A stretch of 52,409 bases of DNA from CAYSTL01 sp964516805 (GTDB lineage Archaea > Thermoplasmatota > Thermoplasmata > Halarchaeoplasmatales > Halarchaeoplasmataceae). The stretch covers positions 1 to 52,409 of the forward strand of contig CAZEXI010000009.1 of assembly GCA_964516805.1 (NCBI GenBank), given 5' to 3'. Below, piece after piece: positions 1-9,103 of this stretch. Made by a program: the position numbers and the translations under genes. Within the stretch, counting starts at the first letter, position 1, and each line of letters begins with the position of its first letter. The notes under the pieces are model-generated. The model ran no database searches and had not been told where the DNA came from. It saw only the letters and a list, made by a program, of their open reading frames with translations.

Positions 1-2071
1 GCATTTCTTCTTTAAAAATATCTTTAGCTTGCTCATATTCTGAATGTCTTATAGATATCCAACCTTTCATACTCAGTAGATCTGCTTTAGATTTTGTATC
101 ATTATCTATAAGTTCTAGTCCTTTTTCTACCTTTTGAAGGCCTTTATCATATTCTCCTTCTTTGGTAAATATATTACCTATTTTACTGTATAATTTAGCC
201 TTTTTATCTTTATCAATATGGTCTATATCCATCACATCATTTAAATATTCGCGAGATTTTTTATACTTACCCAATAGAGAATATGCCCTAGATAGATTTT
301 CTAGAATATTGATCCTGTCTATCTCTTTTCCTTTAGTTTTTTTGGATAAATCTAATGCTTTTTCATACATTTCAATGGCATCTTCATTGGCGTAAACTTC
401 TTCAGCCTTTTCACCAGCTTTCAGATAATAATCCAAAGCATTAGAATAATCTTTTCCACCTTCATAATGTCGGGCTAGGTTTGGATACCATTTCTCGATT
501 TCATGACTATAAATATTTTTAATATTATCTGCAATCTTTTTATGTATTAATTTTTTCTTCATATCTCTTATCTGTTTATATACAGTCTTTTCTATCAGGT
601 TGTGTGAAAAATAAAATAATTCATCTTCTGGATCTTCTTCCCAAAACTGTTCTTCTATCAATAGATCTACATGATCTAGTAGTTCTATTTCATCCATTTT
701 AGAAGTTTCAAGAAGAAGGTCATAAGGTATAGATCCACCAATAATGCTTCCTATTTCCATTATTTTTTTGGTTTCATCATCAAACCTTTTTAATCTTCTT
801 TCTATTACATTATGAACCAGCTCGGAAGTCACTATATTTTCTTCTTTTTTTGGATATTTATTTTTATCCGTATCTATAATTCCGTCATCCACCATTTGTT
901 TGATACTTTCCTTTATGAAAAGAGGATTTCCTTCGGTTTTTTCATGGACCAGTTCGATAAATTGGTCTGGAATCTTATCCTCATTCAAGAGTGATTTAAC
1001 AGTATCTTTTGTATTTTGTAGATCAAGAGGATTTAGATCGATATTTTTAATCCGATTTTCTCTTGTGAGTCTGTGTTTCATATCCCTTAGATGATGTTTA
1101 CTCGACACGTCTTCAGGTCTGTAAGTTCCTATGAAAAGTATCGGAAAATCTTCTAATTTGCTGAGCATATAAACAAGTATATCCAAAGTTGCCCTGTCAA
1201 CCCACTGTAGATCATCAAGAAAAATAAGTAAAGGGTTTTCTTTAGATAGATTTTTTATGAATCGAGTAGTGTCATAGAAGGTTTGCTTTTTATTGGCATC
1301 AAAAATACTCTTATCTTCTGTTTTCTTTTTTTCACCAATACCAATAAATGCCATATTTGAAACATTGTCAGAATGTTTTTCATTTTCAATATATTTATCA
1401 AACGCTTCTTTAAACGGGAGATATGGATCAGATATCTCACTTTGACATATTCCAGAAAGAAATTCAAATCCTAGTTCTTCAGCAAACGGCTTTAATTTTG
1501 ATACAAGTGAAGTCTTTCCTATTCCTGCTTCACCTTCTATTAGGATAAATTCTACCCCATCGTCTTTTACTTTTTTTAATTGTTTTTTTAAATAATTAAG
1601 TTCCTTTTTTCTGCCAACAAAAAAATCTATAGGTTTGCTTATATTTGTCATATCTATTTTTCCACCATCTTCTAATCTTTTTATACCTTCTATTATTGGA
1701 TTCCTACCACCGATATATTTATCTAATTTATTAAGTTTAATTTTAAAATTGCTTTCCTTTGTTTTTAACAAAACTTCTTGATCTTTAATACGATTCCAAA
1801 TATTTTTTTCTTTAGATATTCCTTTTTTAGTTAAGAAATATACATTTTTTTTATTACTATGACCTGAAACAGTCATAATGTCTTCTTCAATTAATCCCTT
1901 GTCACTCAAATTATTAAGACATGTATCAATCTCATTTTCTTGGGTATTTAGTCCATCAATATTTAGTCCATCAATAATTCCATTTTTAGTGATATAATAA
2001 GATACTTCTTCTGATTTATCATATCCTTGTAAGTACATTAAAATTAATTCGTTTGTTTTAATATTGAACAT
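1..2071 (-). CDS. Winged-helix / AAA ATPase / TPR protein (C-terminus cut by window edge)
   Basis: The reverse strand is open from an ATG at 2071 to the left edge (about 690 codons); the C-terminus lies outside the window. The first 110 or so residues look like a winged-helix domain (basic helix pattern, then SDKGLIEED and a YFLTKKG wing). A STAND/AAA_16-like ATPase follows, with Walker A GEAGIGKTSL and Walker B LLIFLDDLQWVD. The C-terminal part consists of TPR-like helical pairs such as the segment around YSNALDYYLKAGEKAEEVYA. The layout resembles MalT-type signalling ATPases: nucleotide-driven switching by the AAA core, ligand or partner sensing by TPRs, possible DNA binding by the winged helix. 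The ligand is unknown. A paralogue without the winged helix lies at 37898-40339. The function as a regulator is inference; the domain order is seen directly. Confidence 0.85.
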   Translation of the reverse strand, partial: MFNIKTNELILMYLQGYDKSEEVSYYITKNGIIDGLNIDGLNTQENEIDTCLNNLSDKGLIEEDIMTVSGHSNKKNVYFLTKKGISKEKNIWNRIKDQEVLLKTKESNFKIKLNKLDKYIGGRNPIIEGIKRLEDGGKIDMTNISKPIDFFVGRKKELNYLKKQLKKVKDDGVEFILIEGEAGIGKTSLVSKLKPFAEELGFEFLSGICQSEISDPYLPFKEAFDKYIENEKHSDNVSNMAFIGIGEKKKTEDKSIFDANKKQTFYDTTRFIKNLSKENPLLIFLDDLQWVDRATLDILVYMLSKLEDFPILFIGTYRPEDVSSKHHLRDMKHRLTRENRIKNIDLNPLDLQNTKDTVKSLLNEDKIPDQFIELVHEKTEGNPLFIKESIKQMVDDGIIDTDKNKYPKKEENIVTSELVHNVIERRLKRFDDETKKIMEIGSIIGGSIPYDLLLETSKMDEIELLDHVDLLIEEQFWEEDPEDELFYFSHNLIEKTVYKQIRDMKKKLIHKKIADNIKNIYSHEIEKWYPNLARHYEGGKDYSNALDYYLKAGEKAEEVYANEDAIEMYEKALDLSKKTKGKEIDRINILENLSRAYSLLGKYKKSREYLNDVMDIDHIDKDKKAKLYSKIGNIFTKEGEYDKGLQKVEKGLELIDNDTKSKADLLSMKGWISIRHSEYEQAKDIFKEEM
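1946..1975. repeat. Perfect 15-bp tandem duplication inside the AAA/TPR gene
   Basis: Two adjacent identical copies of ATTTAGTCCATCAAT occupy 1946-1960 and 1961-1975. Because 15 is a multiple of three, the duplication keeps the frame and gives a repeated Asn-Ile-Asp-Gly-Leu segment in the N-terminal domain. It looks like a recent slippage event. Confidence 0.9.
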
Positions 2072-2223
2072 CGATTTATTTCAAATAATTAGTTATTAAT
2101 AAAATCTTTGTGGGAATTCTAAATTAAAAAAATAAAGTGAGATTACAAGTTTGATGTGGATTTTACCTAAAGTTTTTAATTTGATAGTATATTCTTAATT
2201 TGATCAAAAATAGGTGGAAAAAA

Positions 2224-3522
2224 ATGAAAGGGGAATCAATTAAGCTTCAAGTTGCTTTAGATCTATTGAATAAAGAAAGAGCATTACGGATTGCTAAAGA
2301 AGCGGTTAAAGGTGGTGTTGATTGGATAGAAGCAGGTACACCTCTAATAAAATCAGAAGGCATGGAGATTATAAGAGAATTAAGAGAAGAATTCCCGGAT
2401 AAAACTATCATAGCAGATATGAAAACAATGGATGTAGGTGGTGTTGAAGTTGAGATGGCTGCTAAGGCGGGAGCAGATATAATAGGTATTTTAGGTGCTG
2501 CAGATGATGAAACTTTAAAAGAAGCTGTCAGAGCAGCACGAAATTACGATGCTGAGATAATAGCGGATCTTATAAGAGTCGAAGATCAGGTTCAAAGGAC
2601 TAAAGAGGTCTGTGAATTAGGGGTCGATTATGTAGGTGTACATATTGGGATCGATGCACAGATGAAAGGAGAGGATCCGAGGGAATTAGTCAAAAAAGTA
2701 TCTGAGGTTAGTACCGTACCAGTGGCAGCTGCTGGTGGATTAAATTCTGAAACAGCTCCAGAAATCGTTGAGAACGGTGCAGAAATAATAATCGTCGGAG
2801 GGGCTATCATAAAGGCTAAAGATGTAGAAAAAGCAGCTAGGGATATTAAGGAATCTATTAAGGAAGGTATCTCGATAAAATCTGAGGTATCAAAGAAGGT
2901 CGGTCCTGCAGATATAGAAGAGGCCTTTGAAAAAGTCTCGACACCGAACATCTCAGACGCAATGCATAGGAAACCTTGTATGAAAGACATCACTCCTATA
3001 ACTGTGGAAGGAAAGAAGATAATCGGACGTGCTTTTACCGTCAAGACTGTAGATGGCGATTGGGCGAAGCCAGTTGAGGCAATACAGGAATCAAATGAAG
3101 GCGATATATTGGTTATCGATGCTGATGGCGGTGAAACAGCTGTTTGGGGCGAGCTGGCATCATGGTCCTGTAAACAGAAGGGAGTCAAAGGTGTAGTTAT
3201 CGATGGTGCTGTAAGAGATGTTGGAGACATCCGGGACTTAGGATTCCCAGTATTTGCTAAATACAGAGCTTCAAATGCCGGAGAACCAAAAGGCTATGGT
3301 GGGTTAAAAGATGATATAGTCTGCGGTGGACGTCAGGTGAAAACAGGCGATTGGATCATCGCAGATGATAGTGGAGTGATGGTCGTGCCACAAAAAGAAG
3401 CACTTCAAATTGCAAATAGGTCATTAGATGTTATGGAAAAAGAAAACAGGATCAGGGAAGAAATAAAAGAAGGTAGGACACTCTCTGTTGTTATGGAATT
3501 ACAAAAATGGGAAAAGAAGTGA
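2224..3522 (+). CDS. Bifunctional 3-hexulose-6-phosphate synthase / RraA-like protein
   Basis: About 432 residues in two domains. Residues 1-215 are an OMP-decarboxylase-superfamily barrel of the 3-hexulose-6-phosphate synthase type: VALDLLNKERA, the phosphate- and metal-binding IIADMKTMD, VHIGIDAQMKG and AAAGGL. This enzyme condenses formaldehyde with ribulose 5-phosphate, or works in reverse to make pentose phosphate in archaea lacking the oxidative pathway. Residues from about 230 onward are RraA-like (WGELASWSC, VVIDGAVRDVGDI, FPVFAKY), a fold shared by RNase E regulator-like proteins and some aldolases. Such fusions are known in archaea; the RraA half has no settled role there. I chose the ATG at 2224 because AGGTGG stands at 2212; a TTG at 2200 is in frame but lacks a site. 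No fae or phi gene is nearby. Confidence 0.9.
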   Translation: MKGESIKLQVALDLLNKERALRIAKEAVKGGVDWIEAGTPLIKSEGMEIIRELREEFPDKTIIADMKTMDVGGVEVEMAAKAGADIIGILGAADDETLKEAVRAARNYDAEIIADLIRVEDQVQRTKEVCELGVDYVGVHIGIDAQMKGEDPRELVKKVSEVSTVPVAAAGGLNSETAPEIVENGAEIIIVGGAIIKAKDVEKAARDIKESIKEGISIKSEVSKKVGPADIEEAFEKVSTPNISDAMHRKPCMKDITPITVEGKKIIGRAFTVKTVDGDWAKPVEAIQESNEGDILVIDADGGETAVWGELASWSCKQKGVKGVVIDGAVRDVGDIRDLGFPVFAKYRASNAGEPKGYGGLKDDIVCGGRQVKTGDWIIADDSGVMVVPQKEALQIANRSLDVMEKENRIREEIKEGRTLSVVMELQKWEKK

Positions 3523-3524
3523 CC

Positions 3525-4361
3525 TTAAAGGTCATCTAGATCATCAGACCTTACTATGGATAAATCTTTTTCTTTAGCCCACTCTTTTACTCTTTTTCTT
3601 TCTTTACCTGAAGTACTGCTTCTATCAAAATAAACATATTTCACATCAGGTGTTTTTTCTATCATCTCATCAAAACTATCTTTCGTCAGGTATTTCATGC
3701 CCCATCCAGGGATCATATGTCCAACTGAAACAGCTTTTGATCTAGCAAGGTCAGTATATCTAGGAGCGTAATGCCCTCCACCGATACATACGATGACGTC
3801 ATCATCTCTATAATTTTCTTCAACTTTCATGACCGTATCTGCGATGACCTGACCAGCTCTTTCATCGTTCCAAGATTTTTTATCACTACCTATCTCTATA
3901 TAATACGTAGGAGTTTCCAGATATGGCCCGTGATGTGTAGCTTCAAAAGATACGTCATATTCATTTTCTAAATCTTGATCTCTAGTCTCTTTCCAGAGAG
4001 TTCTAAGTGCAGCAGTCATCTGTTTAGGAGCAGAAGGTACTAGCTTATTTTCTTTACCACCAAACTTTGCTTCTCCTACATTTCCTATAGGATGAACTGT
4101 CAAAGAATGTATTCCTGCTTCAGATGAATGTTTTGATATGAAAACTACTTCGTTTATTTTTATATCTAATAGATTTTCGATTTTCCTGTCGATATCATCA
4201 ACATATATATGATGTCTGTTTACAGTAGCGATATAATCGTCGTCTTTTTTATAGACGGGATTATCTTTCCAGTCATCAACTTTCTTCCAATCATTATCTA
4301 AGAGATGATCTAGTATATTTTGGCTTGCATCATCTTCTTTTGAAGATACTATTAATCTCAT
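3525..4361 (-). CDS. dtdA: Archaeal D-aminoacyl-tRNA deacylase
   Basis: A 278-residue protein of the DtdA (GEK1-like) family, which hydrolyses D-amino acids off mischarged tRNA in archaea and plants. Family motifs are visible in order: HSSEAGIHSLTVHPIGN at about 78-94, EATHHGPYLETP at about 140-151 and IGGGHYAPRYTDLA from about 193; the conserved histidines are the likely active-site and zinc residues. Length is usual for the family. The ATG at 4361 is preceded by GGGAAG. It converges on the HPS-RraA gene with only 2 bp between the two stop codons. Confidence 0.93.
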   Translation of the reverse strand: MRLIVSSKEDDASQNILDHLLDNDWKKVDDWKDNPVYKKDDDYIATVNRHHIYVDDIDRKIENLLDIKINEVVFISKHSSEAGIHSLTVHPIGNVGEAKFGGKENKLVPSAPKQMTAALRTLWKETRDQDLENEYDVSFEATHHGPYLETPTYYIEIGSDKKSWNDERAGQVIADTVMKVEENYRDDDVIVCIGGGHYAPRYTDLARSKAVSVGHMIPGWGMKYLTKDSFDEMIEKTPDVKYVYFDRSSTSGKERKRVKEWAKEKDLSIVRSDDLDDL

Positions 4362-4435
4362 ATCTTCCCATAATCAGTTATCATAATTAAATTTTAATTA
4401 GAAAGATAAACAATTTATACATCTATTGATTTTAT

Positions 4436-4831
4436 ATGTTGATGGCTGAGAATATATTGGATAGGGTAATTAAGAATGTACCAAAATCTATCAATGATAT
4501 TGATGATATGCCCTTATATTCAATTCTTATAGTATTGAGTGGTTATATTGCGATAGGTCTAGGTTTTTTTAATTTTCTTTTACAGCTGATAGTTCAAATA
4601 CATATGATGCTTGCCCTTCATTTTGTTGTAAATCTATTCTTTGGATTTGGAATACTATCATCTTATACTAAACTGAGGGATGAAAAAAGAAAATGGAGTG
4701 TTATATGTGGTATATGTTCGATTGTTCTTATTGCGCTTGGAGGGGTTGTAGGGACATTAGCTGGACTTATTGGGATAATCGGAAGTGGGTTATCTTTTGT
4801 AACTACAATAGATGAAAATTTCAATATATGA
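4436..4831 (+). CDS. Small membrane protein of unknown function
   Basis: A 131-residue protein with about four hydrophobic segments: LYSILIVLSGYIAIGLGFF, a segment rich in Leu/Val/Met around LALHFVVNLFFGFGI, then CGICSIVLIALGG and a Gly-rich LAGLIGIIGSGL. The short charged loop SYTKLRDEKRKW separates the second and third segments. I do not recognise a family. ATG 4436 and ATG 4442 are both possible starts. It lies 47 bp upstream of the DUF2148 gene on the same strand and might share its transcript. Confidence 0.65.
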   Translation: MLMAENILDRVIKNVPKSINDIDDMPLYSILIVLSGYIAIGLGFFNFLLQLIVQIHMMLALHFVVNLFFGFGILSSYTKLRDEKRKWSVICGICSIVLIALGGVVGTLAGLIGIIGSGLSFVTTIDENFNI

Positions 4832-4878
4832 GGAGATAATTTAATATTATAATAGATTATATCATAGAGGTGGGAAAA

Positions 4879-5397
4879 TTGAAAAAAGATATAGAAATTG
4901 TAGCTAAACTCATGGAGATATCTGCAAATTCATCTCCAAAAGCATCTGGGAATGATTTAGAAATCGTTCTAGTAGATGAAGCAGAGAAGGAAATGATAGC
5001 TGAAGAAATGTTTCAGTTGGCTGATAAATTAGATGACGAATCCTACAGTGAAAAAGGTGAATTAATTGAGAAATGTGAATCTTTGATGTTCATCGGTTTA
5101 AATCAACACGAAACTTTAAATCTAGACTGTAAAGCATGTGGTTTTGAGTCTTGTAAAGATATGGAAGATGCTGACACTACTGAAGGATTATTCGAGGGAC
5201 CTAACTGTACTTTTAAAATAATTGACCTTGGATTGTCTTTAGGGTATGCTTTAAACACAGCTGATATACATAATGTTGATTCTAAACTTATGATAAGAGC
5301 AGGAATAGCAGCAAAAAGTTTAGGACTGATGACTTCAAAAATATGCTTGGGTATACCAATAAATATGAATAGAGAGAATAATTACTTTGAAAAATGA
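4879..5397 (+). CDS. DUF2148 ferredoxin-domain protein
   Basis: About 172 residues of the DUF2148 family (COG4739), conserved in archaea and anaerobic bacteria but of unproven function. The central motif LDCKACGFESCKDM, followed by a further Cys in GPNCTF, is the family's likely iron-sulfur or metal site; similar CxxCG spacing occurs in electron-transfer proteins. A Gly/Ala-rich C-terminal half follows. I start at TTG 4879, five bases after the GAGGTG at 4868-4873; the GTG at 4870 lies inside that ribosome binding site. The 3' end overlaps the convergent phosphoesterase gene by 16 bp. Confidence 0.82.
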   Translation: MKKDIEIVAKLMEISANSSPKASGNDLEIVLVDEAEKEMIAEEMFQLADKLDDESYSEKGELIEKCESLMFIGLNQHETLNLDCKACGFESCKDMEDADTTEGLFEGPNCTFKIIDLGLSLGYALNTADIHNVDSKLMIRAGIAAKSLGLMTSKICLGIPINMNRENNYFEK

Positions 5398-6131
5398 TTC
5401 TGGAAATTATTCAGTTTTAAATCCTTCTTTTTTCCTATATAGGTACCATCTAGAAGGTATACCTTTTCGTTAGATATCTTCTCATTTTTTAAAAATGGAC
5501 CGAGATAATCATTTTCATTTATACTAACGCCTCCTAAAAGTGGGTTGTAATGAGGTATGATTATTCCTTTACCTTTGAAGTCTTGTGCTTGATAGTTAAA
5601 TCTGACCCAGCATTGCTCTTTTTGTTTATTATCTAAAGAGTCTATAAGGCTTACCGTAGGATGATTGTGAGCCATCACGACTAACCCTGTTTCTATTACT
5701 TCAATTGAGGGGTTGGCATGACCATGAAAATAACCGACATCATCTATAACCGATCCACTTGAAGGGTGTATAAAAACTTCAGAAGGCAAATATTTACTGA
5801 TGTTTCCATCGTGGTTCCCCTTTAAAACATGGATTTCATCTACTACTTTTAGCCATTCATCCATTGCTTCAGGTATCTCCTTATACTCCTGCCATGTAGA
5901 TTGTGGTATATTATGTTTTAAATCACCTACTATGATCAATTTATCGAAATCGTGATCTTTCAGTTTTTTAATTATATTTTCGACCATCTTTTCTGTCTGA
6001 CTAGGTAAATTAACACCCTTTTTTTCTAATTCTCTTTCATATCCTATATGAAGATCTGCTATAACCAGAGTGTCTCCTATTTGAAGTGCCTTTTGATTCC
6101 ATAAGGGTTGTGGATGAATTTTTCTTACCAT
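5382..6131 (-). CDS. Metallophosphoesterase, archaeal ICC-like (COG1407)
   Basis: About 249 residues of the calcineurin-like phosphoesterase fold. Metal-ligand motifs in order are IADLHIGYE, IIVGDLKHN, LKGNHDGN, a GYFHGHA segment and VMAHNHP, matching DxH...GD...GNH(D/E)...H...GHxH. COG1407 members are archaeal enzymes of unknown substrate, often linked to DNA metabolism genes. The next gene upstream is glnA, whose TGA stop sits inside a GTGAT ribosome-binding motif, so translational coupling is likely. An in-frame GTG at 6146 is an alternative start. Confidence is high for the fold and low for the substrate. Confidence 0.85.
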   Translation of the reverse strand: MVRKIHPQPLWNQKALQIGDTLVIADLHIGYERELEKKGVNLPSQTEKMVENIIKKLKDHDFDKLIIVGDLKHNIPQSTWQEYKEIPEAMDEWLKVVDEIHVLKGNHDGNISKYLPSEVFIHPSSGSVIDDVGYFHGHANPSIEVIETGLVVMAHNHPTVSLIDSLDNKQKEQCWVRFNYQAQDFKGKGIIIPHYNPLLGGVSINENDYLGPFLKNEKISNEKVYLLDGTYIGKKKDLKLNNFQNHFSK

Positions 6132-6142
6132 GATCGTAAGTA

Positions 6143-7468
6143 TCACAATGTAGACAGGTATTTCTTAATTTCCCAATCTGAAACTTCCTGTCTGTATTCA
6201 TCCCATTCTTCCTTCTTTTTGTGATAAAAATGCTTTAATGTATGTTCACCTAAAATATCTTTAATGAATTGGCTATCTTTCATTATTGAGATAGAATGTC
6301 CAAGATTTGAAGGAAGTGATCTGATATTCTTTGCTTTTCTTTCCTCATCATCTAGGGCGAAAATATCCTCTTCAACAGGTTCTGGTGGTTCGATTTCATT
6401 TTCTATACCTTTCAATCCAGCTCCTAATAGAACTGCAAACTGTAAGTAAGGATTTCCTGCTGGATCTGGATTTCTCACCTCGATCCTTGTTGCTTTTTTC
6501 CTACCTGCTGGAACTCTAGCTAAGACGCTTCGGTTCAGATGAGCCCAGGATACGTAAACAGGTGCCTCGTAGCCAGGAACTAGTCGTTTATAGGAATTTA
6601 CCCAAGATGCTAAAATACCACACATGTCTTCTGCATATCTTAGTACCCCTCCGATGTAATATTTACATATATCACTCAAACCATCTTCTGATTCTTCATC
6701 ATAAAAATAGTTATTACCATCTTTACTCAGCAAGCTTTGATGGATGTGCATACCAGTTCCATTTACACCAGATATTGGTTTTGGCATGAAAGTAGCATGT
6801 AGATCATTAAATTTAGCAACTGTTTTTATACCATGTTTTAGAGTCATTACTTGGTCTGCTATGGATAAAGCATCACCATATCTAAGATCTATTTCATGCT
6901 GTCCATTGGCTACTTCATGATGTGAAGTCTCTGCACTGAACCCCATTTCTTCAAAATAAAGATTACATTCTTTTCTAACTTTATCAGCTCTATCTAAAGC
7001 TAATAGGTCAAAATAGCCTCCTTCATCGTCAGGGATCAAGGTAGGTTTTCCATTTTGATCCGTCTTAAAAAGAAAGAATTCAAATTCTGGCCCCACGTTG
7101 AATTGGTAGCCCATAGATTCGGCTATATTGAGTTGTTTTTCTAAAATATATCTAGGATCTCCTTCAAATCTTTCACCGTCTGAATAATAAATATCGCATA
7201 TCATCCGTCCAGTTTTTATTTTATCATCTATCCAAGGGAATATCAGAAATGTGTCGAGGTCAGGATAAGCTCTTAAATCTGATTCTTCAATAGTAGCATA
7301 TCCAACTATAGATGATCCGTCAAATAGTACTCCTTCTTCCATGGCCCTATCTAGATGAGCAGCTGGGACTGATACAGTTTTGACTTTACCAAGTATATCC
7401 ATAAACTGCATCTCAACAAATTTAACTCCTTTATTTTCAACTATTTCTAATATGTCTTCTTTATCCAT
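6143..7468 (-). CDS. glnA: Glutamine synthetase, type I
   Basis: About 441 residues, the usual GSI length. Makes glutamine from glutamate, ammonia and ATP in the cytoplasm. Signatures seen: the beta-grasp N-terminus with FDGSSIVGYATIEESD, metal-binding FNVGPEFEFFLF, NGTGMHIHQSL, the ATP-binding KPISGVNGTG region and AGNPYLQFAVLLGAGL. The start is taken at ATG 7468 because GGGTGA lies just upstream; the adjacent ATG at 7471 and upstream in-frame codons are alternatives. It is transcribed away from the RHH-sat operon; an imperfect palindrome at 7564-7582 in the shared spacer could be a nitrogen-control site, but this is only a guess. Confidence 0.95.
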   Translation of the reverse strand: MDKEDILEIVENKGVKFVEMQFMDILGKVKTVSVPAAHLDRAMEEGVLFDGSSIVGYATIEESDLRAYPDLDTFLIFPWIDDKIKTGRMICDIYYSDGERFEGDPRYILEKQLNIAESMGYQFNVGPEFEFFLFKTDQNGKPTLIPDDEGGYFDLLALDRADKVRKECNLYFEEMGFSAETSHHEVANGQHEIDLRYGDALSIADQVMTLKHGIKTVAKFNDLHATFMPKPISGVNGTGMHIHQSLLSKDGNNYFYDEESEDGLSDICKYYIGGVLRYAEDMCGILASWVNSYKRLVPGYEAPVYVSWAHLNRSVLARVPAGRKKATRIEVRNPDPAGNPYLQFAVLLGAGLKGIENEIEPPEPVEEDIFALDDEERKAKNIRSLPSNLGHSISIMKDSQFIKDILGEHTLKHFYHKKKEEWDEYRQEVSDWEIKKYLSTL

Positions 7469-7642
7469 CATTTTCACCCGAATATTTTCAGGATTTGAAA
7501 TCAAACCTGTATTGCAATAAAGATATTTAGTAATTTACTTTAGCTGGAAAAATGAATAGATATGTTATCAATTATGATTAACAGTTTGAAAAGCTTTAAA
7601 TACTAAATGATAATGTATTGTAATTAAATATAGTTAAATATC

Positions 7643-7666
7643 ATGGAAAGCAATGATGCTTTTCAT
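7643..7666. promoter_or_regulatory. 24-bp inverted repeat upstream of the RHH-sat operon (candidate operator)
   Basis: ATGGAAAGCA at 7643-7652 and TGCTTTTCAT at 7657-7666 pair over ten positions (one G-T pair) around the 4-base loop ATGA. It ends 23 bp before the ATG of the ribbon-helix-helix protein and lies downstream of AT-rich TATA-like sequence near 7598-7640. Ribbon-helix-helix proteins usually bind such short palindromes and often repress their own operon. A role as operator is inference; an RNA hairpin in the leader is the alternative. Confidence 0.5.
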
Positions 7667-7688
7667 ATAATAAAAATGCGTGATAAAC

Positions 7689-7916
7689 ATGGCAGATAAA
7701 AAGTATACGACAGTTTCGATACCAAAACCGCTAGCTAAGAAAGTAAAGAAGAGAATGGAAGGAACTGGATTCAATTCCATTTCAAGTTATGTGACTTACG
7801 TTTTGAGACAAGTGATATCCAGCATAGAGGAAGAAGAGGAACAAAAAGAAAGTTTCTCAGAAGAAGACGAAGAAAAGGTAAAAGAAAGATTAAGAGCACT
7901 TGGATATCTGGATTAA
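7689..7916 (+). CDS. Ribbon-helix-helix (CopG-like) regulator with C-terminal LGYLD motif
   Basis: 75 residues. The N-terminal part fits a ribbon-helix-helix domain: beta strand YTTVSIPKPLA, helix KKVKKRMEGT, turn GFNSISSYV and second helix TYVLRQVIS. An acidic linker follows, then the C-terminal EKVKERLRALGYLD, a short motif that also appears at the ends of archaeal and bacterial sulfatases and related proteins. It heads the sat-DHH-cysC operon, 27 bp before sat, so a regulatory link to sulfate activation is likely. The ATG at 7689 follows GTGAT at 7680-7684; the upstream ATG at 7680 overlaps that motif and is less likely. Confidence 0.75.
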   Translation: MADKKYTTVSIPKPLAKKVKKRMEGTGFNSISSYVTYVLRQVISSIEEEEEQKESFSEEDEEKVKERLRALGYLD

Positions 7917-7943
7917 ATATAACCTTATATTTGGTGAATATAC

Positions 7944-9092
7944 ATGCCGAAACCACATGGTGGTCGATTAGTTAATAGAACGCTTTCAGGTAAAAGACAA
8001 GAAAGGATTCTTGAAGAATCCAAAGAGATGCCTACATTAAGTTTAGACAGTGGATTAAGAAAAGATGTTCAGAATATAGCAAACGGTGTTTACAGCCCTT
8101 TAGAAGGATTTATGGGTCAAAATGACTTTGAAAACGTATTAGATCATTGTAGACTGTCTGATGATACTCCTTGGACAATACCAATTGTTTTAGATGTAAC
8201 AGATGAGCAGTTAGAAAACTTCGAAAAAGGTGAAGAGATAATACTTAAGAGTGAAAAAGGTGAAAGATTCGCGATGATGGACCTCGAAGAGATCTATCAT
8301 TATGACGATGAAAAGATGTGTGAAAACGTTTACGGTACCACTGATGATGAACATCCTGGTGTACAAAAAGTAAGAAATATGAATGATAATCTCTTAGGAG
8401 GCGAAATTGTACAAATTAAAGAACCTGATAATCCGTTCGAAGAATATAACCTTAAACCCATGGAAACTAGAATTTTGTTTAAAGAAAAAGGTTGGAGAAC
8501 AACAGTAGGTTTCCAGACTAGAAATGTTCCTCATCTTGGACATGAGTATGTTCAGAAGACCGCCCTAACTTTCGTTGATGGTATATTCGTTAATCCAATA
8601 ATCGGAGGTAAGAAATCGGGTGATTACAGGGATGAAGTAATCTTGGAAGCTTATGACACTTTGATGGACAACTATTATCTTAGAGATAGAGCAGTCATGT
8701 CTATACTTGAAGCAGAGATGAGATATGCTGGTCCTAAGGAAGCTATATTCCATGCGATCATGAGGAAGAACTTCGGATGTTCACACTTTATCGTTGGAAG
8801 AGATCATGCAGGTGTTGGTGATTATTACGGACCATATGAAGCCCAAGAATTCTTCGATGAGTTCCCTGATTTAGGTATCACTCCAGTATTCTTTAAATCA
8901 TTTACCTATTGTGAAAAATGCGGTGGGGCTGTTGATGGTTTCATCTGTCCACATGATGATAAATACAGAGAAAACTTCAGTGGAACAAAGATGCGAAGGA
9001 TGTTCAAGGAAGGAAAAACACCTCCTGAGCACATGATGAGAAAAGAAGTTGCTGAAACCGTAGCTGAAATAGATAATAAATTTGTTGAGTAG
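7944..9092 (+). CDS. sat: Sulfate adenylyltransferase (ATP sulfurylase)
   Basis: 382 residues, the monofunctional prokaryotic length. Converts sulfate and ATP to adenylylsulfate (APS) and pyrophosphate. Motifs seen: the PUA-like N-terminus with LSLDSGLRKDVQNIANGVYS, GVYSPLEGFM, the nucleotide-binding FQTRNVPHLGHEY with HxGH, and FIVGRDHAGVGDYYGPYEA. A zinc-like CEKCGG...CPHDD segment stands near residues 320-337, as in many archaeal and bacterial Sat proteins. It is followed by DHH, cysC and PIN-RibK genes at short spacing, indicating one operon directed at PAPS rather than only at dissimilation. Confidence 0.95.
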   Translation: MPKPHGGRLVNRTLSGKRQERILEESKEMPTLSLDSGLRKDVQNIANGVYSPLEGFMGQNDFENVLDHCRLSDDTPWTIPIVLDVTDEQLENFEKGEEIILKSEKGERFAMMDLEEIYHYDDEKMCENVYGTTDDEHPGVQKVRNMNDNLLGGEIVQIKEPDNPFEEYNLKPMETRILFKEKGWRTTVGFQTRNVPHLGHEYVQKTALTFVDGIFVNPIIGGKKSGDYRDEVILEAYDTLMDNYYLRDRAVMSILEAEMRYAGPKEAIFHAIMRKNFGCSHFIVGRDHAGVGDYYGPYEAQEFFDEFPDLGITPVFFKSFTYCEKCGGAVDGFICPHDDKYRENFSGTKMRRMFKEGKTPPEHMMRKEVAETVAEIDNKFVE

Positions 9093-9103
9093 GCGGGAAA
9101 TTG

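Noticed and set aside
2628..3230. 200-codon antisense frame inside the HPS-RraA gene
   Set aside because: The plus-strand protein shows clear family motifs; the antisense frame has none.
7564..7582. Imperfect palindrome between glnA and the RHH gene, a possible nitrogen-control site
   Set aside because: The arms differ by an inserted base, the sequence is very AT-rich, and it does not match a known archaeal nitrogen operator.
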